Virus record (IMG/VR): IMGVR_UViG_3300027573_000053
Location: 1-45,378 of that record
DNA: 45,378 nucleotides
Reading direction: 5' to 3' (one strand)
DNA from: a virus
In this document: positions 30,422-40,582 of the stretch, one piece after another
How the letters are laid out: each line of letters starts with the position of its first letter
How positions within the stretch are numbered: position 1 is the first letter of the stretch
Translations under genes and position numbers: made by a program
Notes under the pieces: generated by a model
Seen by the model: only the letters and a program-made list of their open reading frames with translations
The model's database searches: none
What the model was told of the DNA's origin: nothing

Positions 30422-31334
30422 CTATTTCAGTCCCACCAGTTACCAGCAGGCGTGTGCTTGTGAGTACTCATTTTACCGTGAACGTCACTCAGAAACTCCT
30501 TATATTAGACTACCACAAACTAAACCAATGGCAGTAGGGTATGCCTTTGAGAGTTTTGTTAAAGCCGAACTTGCATTCGTACTCGGTAAAAGTAATGATC
30601 GCAAGAATACTTTGGCTAAACTTCTAGAAAACGTTGAAGAACACAATCTAGAGTGCATTGCTATTGGCCATGACCTATTTGATAAGTATCAGTTTTGGGG
30701 TTGTTTCGACCGCTTAGTAAAGGACGGCCTTCACGATATTGAGTTAAGTATTCACCAAACTGTGCAAGGTGAACTAGTTGCAGGTAAGGAAGGAGAAGTA
30801 AGCGGAGTACCGATCTTTGGCAAACCTGATGCCACGATGCTTAATCGTGGAGATAATAGTTTAATCCCTACTGATTGGAAGGTAAATGGACATGGAAGTG
30901 CAACAGGACAAAGCCCCAAGCCTGGATATATTAGGTGCTTTGTGGACGGACAGGATAAGGGCCAGCATATTACTTACGGAATTGCAACTCTTGAGCAAAT
31001 CAATCGAGAGTGGGCTATACAATTACTTTTCTACAATTGGATGCTTGGAAATAAGTCACCATTTTTCGGAGCTATTGAACAAGTTGCGATCCGCGGAAAC
31101 ACTGTTGCGTTCGCTTCCTATCGAGCTAGAATCAGCGATGGCTTCATACAGGAACACCTTTCAAGACTCATCGATCTATGGGGCCGATTTAATAAAGGAC
31201 AGTTTGCTGAACCAGAACCCGGTCAGTGGAAATGTGAACCTTACGGTTTCCCCCGCGTCTGTACTGTAACCTGTGAAGCGTATGCAAGGACACTAGGCGA
31301 TCCGGGGATTCGAGGAGTGATGAAAGGAGTCTAG
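30390..31334 (+). CDS. RecB/Cas4-type PD-(D/E)XK nuclease
   Basis: 314 aa from TTG 30390, six bases after AAGGAGG. GYAFESFVKAE (50-60), GKPDATM (144-150), IPTDWKVNG (159-167: Asp162, Lys164) and EWAIQLLFYNW (Q/Y motif) are the RecB-family nuclease signatures. The Cys residues near residues 22-24 and 284-295 may hold an iron-sulfur cluster, as in Cas4. Likely exonuclease in recombination or end processing. Confidence 0.8.
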   Translation: MLQLPLLKSINYFSPTSYQQACACEYSFYRERHSETPYIRLPQTKPMAVGYAFESFVKAELAFVLGKSNDRKNTLAKLLENVEEHNLECIAIGHDLFDKYQFWGCFDRLVKDGLHDIELSIHQTVQGELVAGKEGEVSGVPIFGKPDATMLNRGDNSLIPTDWKVNGHGSATGQSPKPGYIRCFVDGQDKGQHITYGIATLEQINREWAIQLLFYNWMLGNKSPFFGAIEQVAIRGNTVAFASYRARISDGFIQEHLSRLIDLWGRFNKGQFAEPEPGQWKCEPYGFPRVCTVTCEAYARTLGDPGIRGVMKGV

Positions 31335-33925
31335 TGAGCTTACAATTACTTCAGTCATTTCTTGAACATCACGCCGAACCTGATTTAGCTGAACGATATT
31401 CTTACAATCGTGAAACACAAATCTTAGTAGCTGCTGATGGCGGCGAAAAGATTAAAAATGGATATAGAAATTCAGAAGGCGATGAGTGGTTTAATATACG
31501 CATTGCTTCCCGCTCTGCCCCCGTACAACGAATAGACAGAGAGTACTTAAAACATATTGAAGCAATAGGAATGTCTGGTTGGGATTTCGTCGAACATAAA
31601 TCTTATTGGGTTGGCTTTGACTTTGATTCTATTCTCGGGCATAAGCAAGGACTAGCTGATGTTGAAATCGAAAAGATTGTTGGAGAAGCGAAGAAAGTCG
31701 AATGGGTGGAGCTTAGATATTCTACCTCTGGGAAAGGGATTCACATATATGTCCCGATCCACAATTGCCCAAGCATCCCCACTAGAAAGGAACATATCGG
31801 GCTTGCTAAGTGCATTCTCTCGAATCTTTCCGGGTTACTCTCTTTTGATTTTAAATCAAAGGTTGATACCTGTGGAACTATTCTATGGTGTTGGCATAGA
31901 CGAGGGAATAGCGAGAATTCTTTTAAACAAATCAAACCGGCCACTACCTATTTCGATGCAAGTGTCATTAAGCAATCTCTCACAGAAGCGTGGCGAGAGG
32001 CAAAGAGTAAAACAAAAGACCTAGTATCTAACCTTAAGTTTATTAATCTTTCTGAGGAACACAAGAAAGTTCTTGAGTGGTTTAGTAAACAGCAGGCTAC
32101 TTGGTGGTGGGACGCCGAGTACAATATGTTGGTGTGTCATACCTTTGACTTGCTTAAGTGTCATGCTATTCTTAAATTAAAGGGACTTTACTTTACAGAA
32201 AGTAAAGGTGAGAATTGCCCAAATGATCAAAATTGTTTTATGTTTCCTCTACGTGGTGGTAGTTGGATTATTCGTAGGCATAGCCTCGGATGTAAAGAAC
32301 ATGAACTCTGGAAGCAGGACAAGTCTGGCTGGACTTTTTGTTATTATAATCGTGTTCCTACTATTGATGATCTTGCTAGTATATTTGGCGGAGAAATTTC
32401 AGCAAATGGTCAGTATGTTTTTCCTAATGCAGATGCAATAGAAAAAGTACTGAGTCACCTTGCTCCTAGCTTCCAACTTAAACTTCCGCAGTTCGCTCGT
32501 GATCGGCAAGTTCGTATTAAGCTTCTCAAGAATAGTAGAGTGGCGTTATTACTTGAAAAGCTAGAAGGTGAATCAATTCCCGGTTGGATTAATAACCGAA
32601 AGACTTGGGAAAAGGTGGTCCAGATAATTGAGGAAGATATAGAGTTAACAACACCTGACGATTTAATCCGACATGTCGTCAGCAACAGTCAAGATGCCGG
32701 ATGGTTCGTTAAAAGTAAGGAGTGGGTCGATGAACCCAAGGGCAATATTATCTCTGTACTTGCATCTATCGGCTATCAGCGAGGACTCATCGACGAAGTT
32801 ATTGGGAAATGCATTCTTAATCCTTGGCGGTTGGTCAATCGTCCTTTCTCGCCAGAGTATCTCGGAAATCGTGAATGGAATAAGTATGCTGCACAGCTTA
32901 TGTACGACCCAAAACCAGGAGACTACTCAGAATGGATGAAAGTATTAAATCACTTAGGGAAGAACCTGGCAGATTCTGTGAAGTTAAATTCTTGGTGCGT
33001 GGCAAACAGCATAGAGAATGGTCTAAACTACTTAATGATGTGGATGGCATCCATATTACAATTTCCTCAAGAACCACTTCCCTATCTTTTTCTTTACGGC
33101 CCACAACTCTGCGGAAAGTCCACATTTCACGAGGCTTTCTCACTTCTTGTAACGAACAAAGACCCACAACTAAAGGCAGTACAAAACGCAGGAAACGCAC
33201 TAACAAATCCAAACAAATTTAACGGTGAACTTGCTGGTGCTCTCCTTTGTTATGTTGAAGAAATTAATTTAACGCAAAGTAAAGGGGCATATGACAAAAT
33301 TAAAGAGTGGGTAACAGGGAGAATGCTCTCGATTCATGACAAGAAACAGAGAGTATATGACATCGAAAATACAACACATTGGGTTCACTGTGCTAATAAT
33401 TCTGATGCTTGTCCGATTGTTATGGGGGATACTCGAATCGTTATGGTTGCAGTAGATAAACTCCCGTTTATCGAACCAAAGGAAAAGCAACTGCAACGAT
33501 TAAAGGAACAAGCATCAGCATTCACTCATGCTCTATTGTCATTAGAAATTCCTCCCGCTATTGATCGATTAAGAATACCAGTAATTGATACAGAGTCTAA
33601 GCGAGAAGAAGCTGAGGCAACAGCTAATTTAGTTGAGCAGTTCATTATGGCAGAGATTAGATATGTCCTCGGCCATTCAATGAAAGTATCTGTATTCGCT
33701 GAACGATTTCATCAATGGCTCGCAGTTAAAGGATTAGATAACAGAGAATGGACAACGATTAAGATTGGCAGATCGATTCCTCAAGCTGACGGATTCCCCA
33801 TTAAAGGAAAGTTTGGTTCAGACATTATCCTTGGTAATTGCTCTTTCGATAAGGATGCGAGAGACGCTGATGAAATGTTTGAGAAAAATGGTGAACGATT
33901 AATAAGAAAGAGAGTAGTGTATTGA
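31334..33925 (+). CDS. Primase-helicase (AEP primase + SF3-type helicase)
   Basis: 863 aa from GTG 31334, overlapping the previous stop by one base. Primase: FDFDS (Asp96, Asp98) and SGKGIHIYV (His137) give the archaeo-eukaryotic primase/primpol DxD and sxH sites. Helicase: Walker A GPQLCGKST (589-597), Walker B ALLCYVEEINL, sensor WVHCANNSDACPI. A D5-like linker lies between. It would unwind the genome and prime synthesis for the family A polymerase. Confidence 0.85.
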   Translation: MSLQLLQSFLEHHAEPDLAERYSYNRETQILVAADGGEKIKNGYRNSEGDEWFNIRIASRSAPVQRIDREYLKHIEAIGMSGWDFVEHKSYWVGFDFDSILGHKQGLADVEIEKIVGEAKKVEWVELRYSTSGKGIHIYVPIHNCPSIPTRKEHIGLAKCILSNLSGLLSFDFKSKVDTCGTILWCWHRRGNSENSFKQIKPATTYFDASVIKQSLTEAWREAKSKTKDLVSNLKFINLSEEHKKVLEWFSKQQATWWWDAEYNMLVCHTFDLLKCHAILKLKGLYFTESKGENCPNDQNCFMFPLRGGSWIIRRHSLGCKEHELWKQDKSGWTFCYYNRVPTIDDLASIFGGEISANGQYVFPNADAIEKVLSHLAPSFQLKLPQFARDRQVRIKLLKNSRVALLLEKLEGESIPGWINNRKTWEKVVQIIEEDIELTTPDDLIRHVVSNSQDAGWFVKSKEWVDEPKGNIISVLASIGYQRGLIDEVIGKCILNPWRLVNRPFSPEYLGNREWNKYAAQLMYDPKPGDYSEWMKVLNHLGKNLADSVKLNSWCVANSIENGLNYLMMWMASILQFPQEPLPYLFLYGPQLCGKSTFHEAFSLLVTNKDPQLKAVQNAGNALTNPNKFNGELAGALLCYVEEINLTQSKGAYDKIKEWVTGRMLSIHDKKQRVYDIENTTHWVHCANNSDACPIVMGDTRIVMVAVDKLPFIEPKEKQLQRLKEQASAFTHALLSLEIPPAIDRLRIPVIDTESKREEAEATANLVEQFIMAEIRYVLGHSMKVSVFAERFHQWLAVKGLDNREWTTIKIGRSIPQADGFPIKGKFGSDIILGNCSFDKDARDADEMFEKNGERLIRKRVVY

Positions 33926-34185
33926 CAATCATTGATATCATTCATTCTGGTGAGTGTTCCCTTCCACAGTTTATAGAGCTATATCAGAATATGGGCAAGG
34001 TAATCCAAGCCTTTGCCATTCGACATGATCTAGGAATGACAAAGATTGATTTGCCAGACATACCAGGTACCGACATAAAACTCGTTGGTTCTTGCCGAAC
34101 AGTTGTAGTAGCGAGAGTTGAAGCAATCGAAGCAATGAAGAAGGGGATTGAGCAGGCGAACAAGAAAGGAAAGATAATTCATTAA
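33922..34185 (+). CDS. Small protein
   Basis: 87 aa from TTG 33922, whose TTGA overlaps the primase-helicase stop. Mixed alpha/beta with a basic end (KKGIEQANKKGKIIH). No family recognised. Last stop overlaps the next gene's start. Confidence 0.5.
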   Translation: MTIIDIIHSGECSLPQFIELYQNMGKVIQAFAIRHDLGMTKIDLPDIPGTDIKLVGSCRTVVVARVEAIEAMKKGIEQANKKGKIIH

Positions 34186-34432
34186 CCATTTTTATAAATG
34201 TAGAATATGCTATAAACAATTTGAACAGTTTAATACTCTCGAAGTTAATCGTCCTTGCTGTCCAGCTTGCAAATCACACGACATAGAAACTATCAAGAAA
34301 GAACTTATAGGAGAATTGCTTTGGCAACTAAGAGGAAAATATTTTCCCCAACAACCCTGGGTAAAAGTAGGAAGTGACGTGCAAAAAGAATACAATACCT
34401 TGGCTCAAATAGTAAAGGAATGGTTCTCTTGA
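34181..34432 (+). CDS. Zinc-ribbon protein with apparent ATT start
   Basis: 83 aa. An in-frame stop TAA at 34175 is followed by TTC and ATT 34181; no ATG, GTG or TTG exists before the first cysteines. AAAGGAAAG lies 8-10 nt upstream. CRIC (7-10) and CPAC (28-31, preceded by PC) form a zinc ribbon, then a helical, basic-acidic tail. Regulator or nucleic-acid binding. Confidence 0.6.
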   Translation: MNHFYKCRICYKQFEQFNTLEVNRPCCPACKSHDIETIKKELIGELLWQLRGKYFPQQPWVKVGSDVQKEYNTLAQIVKEWFS

Positions 34433-34758
34433 CTCTAACCCTTCACCAAATGCAGTTACGACTTAAAGAATGGTTTGAATATAATTTTCCTAAAGGAACA
34501 GCTTCCCAGCAACTTATAGGAATGACTGAGGAATTAGGAGAATTAGCCCACGCTCATCTAAAGTTTGAGCAAGGCATACGAGGAAATTCAGTAGAATTAC
34601 TCGAACAAGGTAAAGATGCTATTGCTGATTTATTCATCTTCGCTATGAACTACTGCACACTTAAAGGTTGGAAGATCGAGGAACTACTTGAGAGCACATT
34701 TAATAAAATAATTAAACGGGATTGGAGAACATATCCAAAAGATGGATTGACACACTAG
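34429..34758 (+). CDS. MazG-like nucleotide pyrophosphohydrolase
   Basis: 109 aa from TTG 34429 (TTGA overlap, AAAGGA upstream); ATG 34420 is too close to the site. EELGELAHAH and KDAIADLFIFAMN give the EExxE and D...D metal ligands of the all-alpha MazG superfamily. It hydrolyses non-canonical or alarmone nucleotides; phage versions are thought to alter host stress signalling. Last gene of the early block. Confidence 0.85.
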   Translation: MTLTLHQMQLRLKEWFEYNFPKGTASQQLIGMTEELGELAHAHLKFEQGIRGNSVELLEQGKDAIADLFIFAMNYCTLKGWKIEELLESTFNKIIKRDWRTYPKDGLTH

Positions 34759-34792
34759 TCACTCTCCGTTGGCTGTCGAGTACTCAGCCAAC

Positions 34793-34841
34793 AAAAAAAC
34801 CCCGTCCGATTGAGGGCGTTCCTCAGTCGGCGGGGCTTTTT
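34793..34841. terminator. Bidirectional intrinsic terminator between converging blocks
   Basis: A7 tract (34793-34799), then CCCCGTCCGATTGAG and its near-complement CTCAGTCGGCGGGG around a short loop, then CTTTTT. Strong GC stem with T-run on both strands. A second hairpin, TTGGCTG-N9-CAGCCAA, lies just upstream (34769-34791). Confidence 0.9.
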
Positions 34842-34859
34842 ACGAGTATGATATACAGT

Positions 34860-37800
34860 CTATCTCTTAAACAACTCTCGATACGATTGATTAACTGCTC
34901 GATACGAATCTAACGCCGCCTTAATCTCTTCGTTCGGTTCTTTATTACGGCTATAGTAATCTAAGAATATGCCTACTTCAGGATTGCCTTCAAGTTCCAT
35001 TTGTAATTTTTGCTTAAGCTTAAACAAATAAGCTTTCTGAGGATCGATGTTAGAGACGGTGGCTCCTGTCAGAGCACCGAGAGCAGCTTGAGGCACAGTC
35101 TTAGTATCACTAAAGAACTGAGCAATCGTATTCTGATAGCGGCTAGTAGGTAGATTGCGAAGTGCTAGGTCGCCCGTACTTTGTACAGGAATTCCTCGAA
35201 AAGTTTCCCGTCCAGTGTACGCTTCAATAGGCGTCCGAACTATTGGAGTAAGAGCATTTAGTAACTTATCCGTTACTCGTTGCGGTCCGCCACCTTGTGG
35301 AGAAAAGAGATTAGCTTGGTAAATAGGATTTTGAAGGTTAAGATAAGCGTCACCCCCAATTCCTATTTGCCCGGCATTGATGACATAATCAGGGACGAAC
35401 TCACGATCGTCCACCGTCCAATCTATAATCTTACTGACAGCATATGCTCGACGGTTAAAAAGCATCTCTTGGATTGCCAAAGGGATGTTCTTTCGCATGA
35501 AAGTGTAAAAGAGAACGGCCCTTTTGGCGTATTGCTTCTCGAAATCAGTGAGATCGAAATAGTCAAATAAATATCTTACAGCCCTTCGACCTGATTGTAG
35601 CGGAGAAAGTCCTTTAACTATACCATCATTATACATGGCAAGCTTAAAAGCGCCTTCCACAAATTTATTTACATCTCTAAATCCTTGTGTTACTTGCTTA
35701 ACGCCAATTTTCCCTGCTACTTTTTCTCCTACTCGTATTGCTTCCGGTATGATTGTTTCGGAAGTCGGACGGACAATACTTGTTTGCTCTGGATTGAACA
35801 ATCTTCCAGTCGCTTCATTAGTGAGATTCTTTTCGATTTTACCAAATGCTTCTGCTGCTTCCAATGCCGCTTCATCTAATGTGGTATTTCCTGCTATTTT
35901 CTTAAAGATAGACTGAACAACAGCAGGAGCATCAGGATTGTACTTTGCGAGGTATGCAGCATACTGTCTAGCTGCTGGGAGTATTTGTCTAAAATCGCTC
36001 CCATTAATCAAAAACGACCACATTGAAGAAAGTACATTCTGCCCAGTGTGGGCAGGGGTACTCGTTAATGCGGTCTTAAAGACGGCATTAATTGGGTCGA
36101 ACACTTCTCTAAAAAGCGTCTCAAATGGTCCAGTTACAAGACGTTCAGTACGAAGTATTGTTTCAGCAACGTCCTTAGGAATAGATCGTTGCTCCAAATT
36201 TAACTTTTTAAGTCCGCTTCTAATGGTTTTAAGATGAGCTTGCTCTACTCCAGCCAAATCTAAACCTTTAATAGTATCAGGCAGTATTCCCCAATTAACT
36301 ACTTCCTTAGTTGCGGGATTACGAAAGCCAGTAAGTTTTAATTGGCGAAGAAATTGAGCGAGTTCAACTGTTCCTTCTGGTACTTTACCTTTTGCATATG
36401 GTTCAGCAAATAAACTAATTGCCATATTAGCGGAGTGAACCTTTTGGATAGCAAGTTCACTAGCAAGTTTTCGTGGGGCTAAATACCGAACAGGGTTAGT
36501 TTCATATACATCGAAGTCTATGCTAAGGTGTTTTTTAAAAAAGTCATTATCTTCTTTAAGGGTAGAGTTGCGTAAAGTTTTTCGTCTAGAATAGATTAAT
36601 TCATTGTTTATCTGGTCGAATTTCTTAGCAAATTTAGGGTCAACAGTGTGAAGTTTATTCCCTCTCTCAGACATTACACGAGGAAGATATTCACCACGAT
36701 AACTTTCTTCCTCAGCAATCGTAATGAAAGCATTCTTCTCTGCTACGACACGATCAAGCATTCCTGCCGCTTTCGCTTCATTAATAAATTTGTCTGGTAA
36801 TTCTCCAAATTTATTAATGAATCCCGCCGCCTTACTCACATCTGCCCGGATCAATTCCACTTTTTCTAGAATATCTAAATCTTCCTTATCGGCCTTTGTA
36901 ATTGCAGTTTGTGCTCGGCTTACCCATTTAGCTTGAATCGCATTCTTAGCATCTGGTAACAAGTCTGGTTCAGCTAAGGATTTAATTCGTTTAGCCTCAA
37001 GTTTAATAAGTGTAGTCTCTAACTTAGTTTGGTTAAGGGCACGACTCTCCGTCATCCACTTAGCTGTTCGCTTCGGAATCATTAAATCAGGATCAATTTC
37101 TCCATCTATGATTCGATTAGCAACAGTTTCGTCGAATTGCTCAGGAGACATTCCTTTAGGAATGTCCTTTATAATATCATCATAAACCTTCTTCAATTCT
37201 ACTCTAGCCTTAAGACCCTCATGACCAACAGCATCAATAGTAGCAGAATTAATATCAATCAAATCCTTTAACTCTGCATTGGCAACTTTCTTACCAAACA
37301 TAGTTTCGATTGCTCGTTGAGCAGCACCAGTAGTTGCTTTAATAGGACCGAGAGTATTAAGATACTCAAAAGGTTTTTTAATTAAACTACTAGTTGCATC
37401 TAGTACTGGTTGAAGAACTTCATTAAGAGCGGTTGGAACGAATCCTTCACCCTTAGTAAATGGAATAGAGAATTCTATTCCACGAAGTCCTTTCGACACT
37501 TCCTCTACTTTACTTAATTCTTGCAGAGCATCAGGGATAATCCTAGAAGGATTATTAAGAATAGACTGTGCTGCAAAAGCAGGAGATTTCATCAATGATT
37601 CGTAAAGAATCTCTGCACCCTTTACCCCTTCCTGTACACCTTTACGAGCAATATTCATCTGACTAAGGAGTTCTTTTTGTGCCGCTACTGCCTTACCTGC
37701 TCTTGTCAATCCTGTAAGAGACGACATAAACAAAAGTGGATCAGTGACTATTTCTGCTCCTATTCCTGCTACTGTACTGAGAAATCCCTTTTGATCCTTT

Positions 37801-38030
37801 AATCCTAGTAACTCTTTACCGCCTACTCTTTCCTCTGGATTAAAAATGCCAGAGAATGCCCGCTCAGTTTCTCCCGCTAATAGACCACGAATAACAGAAC
37901 CGGGAGTATCTAGTATATCAAAAATAGTCGTGATTGGAGTGAATATAGCGTCGGCTAAATTAAAGGAGGGCTCGATTTCGTCTAACACAGACGGATCGAA
38001 CCCTCCTCTTGAAGAAGTCTTAAATGGCAT
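34860..38030 (-). CDS. Large internal virion (ejection-type) protein
   Basis: 1056 aa, last gene of the late operon. Begins with an amphipathic/hydrophobic region (PITTIFDILDTPGSVIRGLLAG), then long helical domains with many Ala, Lys and Glu, and hydrophobic helices around residues 775-870 (KRAVLFYTFMRKNIPLAIQEML). Large helical proteins at the end of podovirus tail clusters are ejected with DNA to form a conduit. No catalytic motif seen. Two more candidates lie just upstream. Confidence 0.6.
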   Translation of the reverse strand: MPFKTSSRGGFDPSVLDEIEPSFNLADAIFTPITTIFDILDTPGSVIRGLLAGETERAFSGIFNPEERVGGKELLGLKDQKGFLSTVAGIGAEIVTDPLLFMSSLTGLTRAGKAVAAQKELLSQMNIARKGVQEGVKGAEILYESLMKSPAFAAQSILNNPSRIIPDALQELSKVEEVSKGLRGIEFSIPFTKGEGFVPTALNEVLQPVLDATSSLIKKPFEYLNTLGPIKATTGAAQRAIETMFGKKVANAELKDLIDINSATIDAVGHEGLKARVELKKVYDDIIKDIPKGMSPEQFDETVANRIIDGEIDPDLMIPKRTAKWMTESRALNQTKLETTLIKLEAKRIKSLAEPDLLPDAKNAIQAKWVSRAQTAITKADKEDLDILEKVELIRADVSKAAGFINKFGELPDKFINEAKAAGMLDRVVAEKNAFITIAEEESYRGEYLPRVMSERGNKLHTVDPKFAKKFDQINNELIYSRRKTLRNSTLKEDNDFFKKHLSIDFDVYETNPVRYLAPRKLASELAIQKVHSANMAISLFAEPYAKGKVPEGTVELAQFLRQLKLTGFRNPATKEVVNWGILPDTIKGLDLAGVEQAHLKTIRSGLKKLNLEQRSIPKDVAETILRTERLVTGPFETLFREVFDPINAVFKTALTSTPAHTGQNVLSSMWSFLINGSDFRQILPAARQYAAYLAKYNPDAPAVVQSIFKKIAGNTTLDEAALEAAEAFGKIEKNLTNEATGRLFNPEQTSIVRPTSETIIPEAIRVGEKVAGKIGVKQVTQGFRDVNKFVEGAFKLAMYNDGIVKGLSPLQSGRRAVRYLFDYFDLTDFEKQYAKRAVLFYTFMRKNIPLAIQEMLFNRRAYAVSKIIDWTVDDREFVPDYVINAGQIGIGGDAYLNLQNPIYQANLFSPQGGGPQRVTDKLLNALTPIVRTPIEAYTGRETFRGIPVQSTGDLALRNLPTSRYQNTIAQFFSDTKTVPQAALGALTGATVSNIDPQKAYLFKLKQKLQMELEGNPEVGIFLDYYSRNKEPNEEIKAALDSYRAVNQSYRELFKR

Positions 38031-39517
38031 TACTTACTTAATTCCTTAATTAACGTTTCTGCTTCTTTCTTAGTCCCTACCTTACCTCGATTAGTAAAAT
38101 CTCCCAATCGATTAAGAGTAGGAACATAGGGTTTCACACCAAAATCTATTTGAAGCTTTACAAGATCAGCATAAGCCTGAGCAAATTTCTTTTGATCAGG
38201 AGCAACCCAAGCTCCCGGCACAACTGCTACGGTGTAATCATCATATAGTTTATTCTTTAACTTCTCAAAGATTACATCGGAAGCTTGATACTTCCGGTCA
38301 TCTTCTACTTCTTTAAGCTTAGCAATTTCACCCGCCGCAGTTGTAAAATCGAACCCTTCACTATTTACTAATTTCTTAGCGTCTTCGATAATCGCCGTAT
38401 TGAGGAATGCCACTTCATTGGCTCGATCCTTTCGCTCGGCTGTTGGCAATCGTTTAATTGCTCGAAGTCTATCTTCATTAGCAACTTTGCCAGTTAAATC
38501 AGAATGTTTAAGAATGTCTCTTGCTGTATCAGTTAACTCCATTGAATCTTTTTCACGCAAATACTTATTGCGAATTAACGCATCATATCGTTCGAAATCA
38601 TCTTTACTAAGAGGAGAAGGATCGCCAGTTTCTAATGCTTTCTTAACAGCAGGAGAAGCACCAGATAATTCTGACTTATACTTTTGCTCAGCAATATCTA
38701 ATCGTCTATTATCTAATTCTAACTGTTTAGTACCAAGAGCAATGTTTGCTTCCTGAGATTTAATACCCAATTCTCGCAACCGTTTCTCATCAGGAATTGC
38801 TTCTGCTCTTGCCTTAGTGAGAGTTTCTGTAGCTCTTAAATTACTTTCGCGGAGTGGTCGTAGAGTATTCTCATAGTTTGCTTCTTCTACTGCTCTCGCT
38901 TCCTGAGCTTGCTGAATCTTAGATGATTGTTCTGCTCGCTCATTGGTTGCTTTTCTCATTTCTTGTTCGGAAATATTAGTAAGATGTGCAGTTAATCGAG
39001 ATAAACTCTTATTAGAAATTCCTAATTTAGCGGCTTCTTCTAATGCCCCTTCCATTCCTTTTTCTTTGAAAGCGGGCATTAGTTTAGTAATATCATCGGC
39101 ATCAGACTTTTGAATTAATTTAACAGCAGCATCGGGGCTTGTTGCTTCCTCATTATCTAAAAAACTAAGAATAGCAGTAGGGGACAAACCTTCTTGTAAT
39201 CCAGTCTGAACTGCAAATTGTTTATTCTGTAATTTTCTACCTTCCTCAGCAAGACGAACTCGATCCTTTTCTGATTGCTCAAGTGTAGCAGTTCGTCTTT
39301 CTTCTAGATCAAGTGCTCGTTCTTTATTACCAGTAAGATCAACTCCTATCTTAACTTTATCGCCAAGATCAGGATAACGTTTTACACCTTGGCGTTGAGC
39401 ATTTAATTGAGCAATCATATTTAGAGTGTTTATAGTTTTACTATTATCAGGAACTCGGATTGGCCGAGACTGAGATATAAGAGCAGCAACCGCAGGTGAA
39501 ATATTTATTCTACTCAA
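38030..39517 (-). CDS. Coiled-coil virion protein (internal/ejection candidate)
   Basis: 495 aa, one base overlap with the next gene. Almost entirely charged helix (residues 70-250 a continuous coiled coil), with a short N-terminal unstructured part. Fits a second ejection protein or a portal-associated internal protein. No family recognised. Confidence 0.55.
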   Translation of the reverse strand: MSRINISPAVAALISQSRPIRVPDNSKTINTLNMIAQLNAQRQGVKRYPDLGDKVKIGVDLTGNKERALDLEERRTATLEQSEKDRVRLAEEGRKLQNKQFAVQTGLQEGLSPTAILSFLDNEEATSPDAAVKLIQKSDADDITKLMPAFKEKGMEGALEEAAKLGISNKSLSRLTAHLTNISEQEMRKATNERAEQSSKIQQAQEARAVEEANYENTLRPLRESNLRATETLTKARAEAIPDEKRLRELGIKSQEANIALGTKQLELDNRRLDIAEQKYKSELSGASPAVKKALETGDPSPLSKDDFERYDALIRNKYLREKDSMELTDTARDILKHSDLTGKVANEDRLRAIKRLPTAERKDRANEVAFLNTAIIEDAKKLVNSEGFDFTTAAGEIAKLKEVEDDRKYQASDVIFEKLKNKLYDDYTVAVVPGAWVAPDQKKFAQAYADLVKLQIDFGVKPYVPTLNRLGDFTNRGKVGTKKEAETLIKELSK

Positions 39518-39520
39518 GAA

Positions 39521-40582
39521 TTACAATCCTAATGAAAGTCCTGGTACGAAAGACGAAGCTAAAGCCCAAGGATCAGATTGTGGTTCTGAAGTTTTTCCAC
39601 CTTTCTGAATTCCCCAAGCTGAAAGCAAAGTATCTATTCCATTCTGGCCTAAACCAAAAATAGTCGAAACTAAATCTTTGAAGTTTTGCTGAGTAGTCAA
39701 CGAACTTAAATCTGACCTATTCAATTCAGCTTCGGTAAACCCACTAGCAATATCTTGACCCTTTGTAAAGTCAGTGAAATCGACAGGTTTACCTGCTCGA
39801 TATTGACTCACTAATGACTCAATAGGTGCGGCGGTATCCGTGTAAATCTTAGAGAAATCTGTTTGGGTTTTAGCAAGAGTATCTGCTAAATTAGTAGAGT
39901 AAATTCCCCTAGTCTCTGCCTCAAGAAAGGGAGCAATTGAAGTTGCTAGGTCAGGGTTAATTGAACCTTTCATTGCTCGGATTGCCCCTTCTCTTTCCCT
40001 AGCATTCTTATCCGTTAACTGTGAATATACCCCACCCTTTCCTTGAGCGGCGTCGCTGAGTGATTTGATCATATCTGAACCAAGGAATGCTTCAAGTCCT
40101 GCAATTCCTTGATCGATCTGTTGACCTTGTTTTCCTACCGCTCCCTTTTTACTTAATTCTGATGCAAGAAAATCATACTGAGTAGGATCAGATGATAGAA
40201 TCTTTTGCTGGAATAAACCAATATCAGTATCAGACAAACCGGGAATGCTAGCTAATTGGTCAAGTAAAGCATTCATCTGATCGGGACCAGCACCAGTTTG
40301 CTGTCCGACATCACCTGAAATATCTGCTGGTGGGAGTCCACCAAATGGTGACTTAATCCCCTTACCAAAACCTAATGCCTCATTGAGAGCTTGGATAGGA
40401 GCAATATTACTCCAAGTAGAAGGATTAAATAATTTTACATTACCAAGCTGCTCAGAAAAGGGATTTGATCCACTAATAGTATCTCGTAAAGATTTAGTTG
40501 TTTTTCCTATACCATCTGTTATTCCACGAAGAAGGTTTGATACGCCTCCTCCGCCAAGATTAAAATAGTTCTCACGTGCCAC
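39521..40582 (-). CDS. Gly-rich N-terminus, helical virion protein
   Basis: 353 aa, ATG adjacent to the preceding stop. An N-terminal Gly/Leu-rich segment (FNLGGGGVSNLLRGITDGIG) that may be membrane-active, followed by helical domains with Gln/Asp/Ser. Probably the third internal virion protein; composition resembles small ejection proteins. Inference from position. Confidence 0.5.
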   Translation of the reverse strand: MARENYFNLGGGGVSNLLRGITDGIGKTTKSLRDTISGSNPFSEQLGNVKLFNPSTWSNIAPIQALNEALGFGKGIKSPFGGLPPADISGDVGQQTGAGPDQMNALLDQLASIPGLSDTDIGLFQQKILSSDPTQYDFLASELSKKGAVGKQGQQIDQGIAGLEAFLGSDMIKSLSDAAQGKGGVYSQLTDKNAREREGAIRAMKGSINPDLATSIAPFLEAETRGIYSTNLADTLAKTQTDFSKIYTDTAAPIESLVSQYRAGKPVDFTDFTKGQDIASGFTEAELNRSDLSSLTTQQNFKDLVSTIFGLGQNGIDTLLSAWGIQKGGKTSEPQSDPWALASSFVPGLSLGL

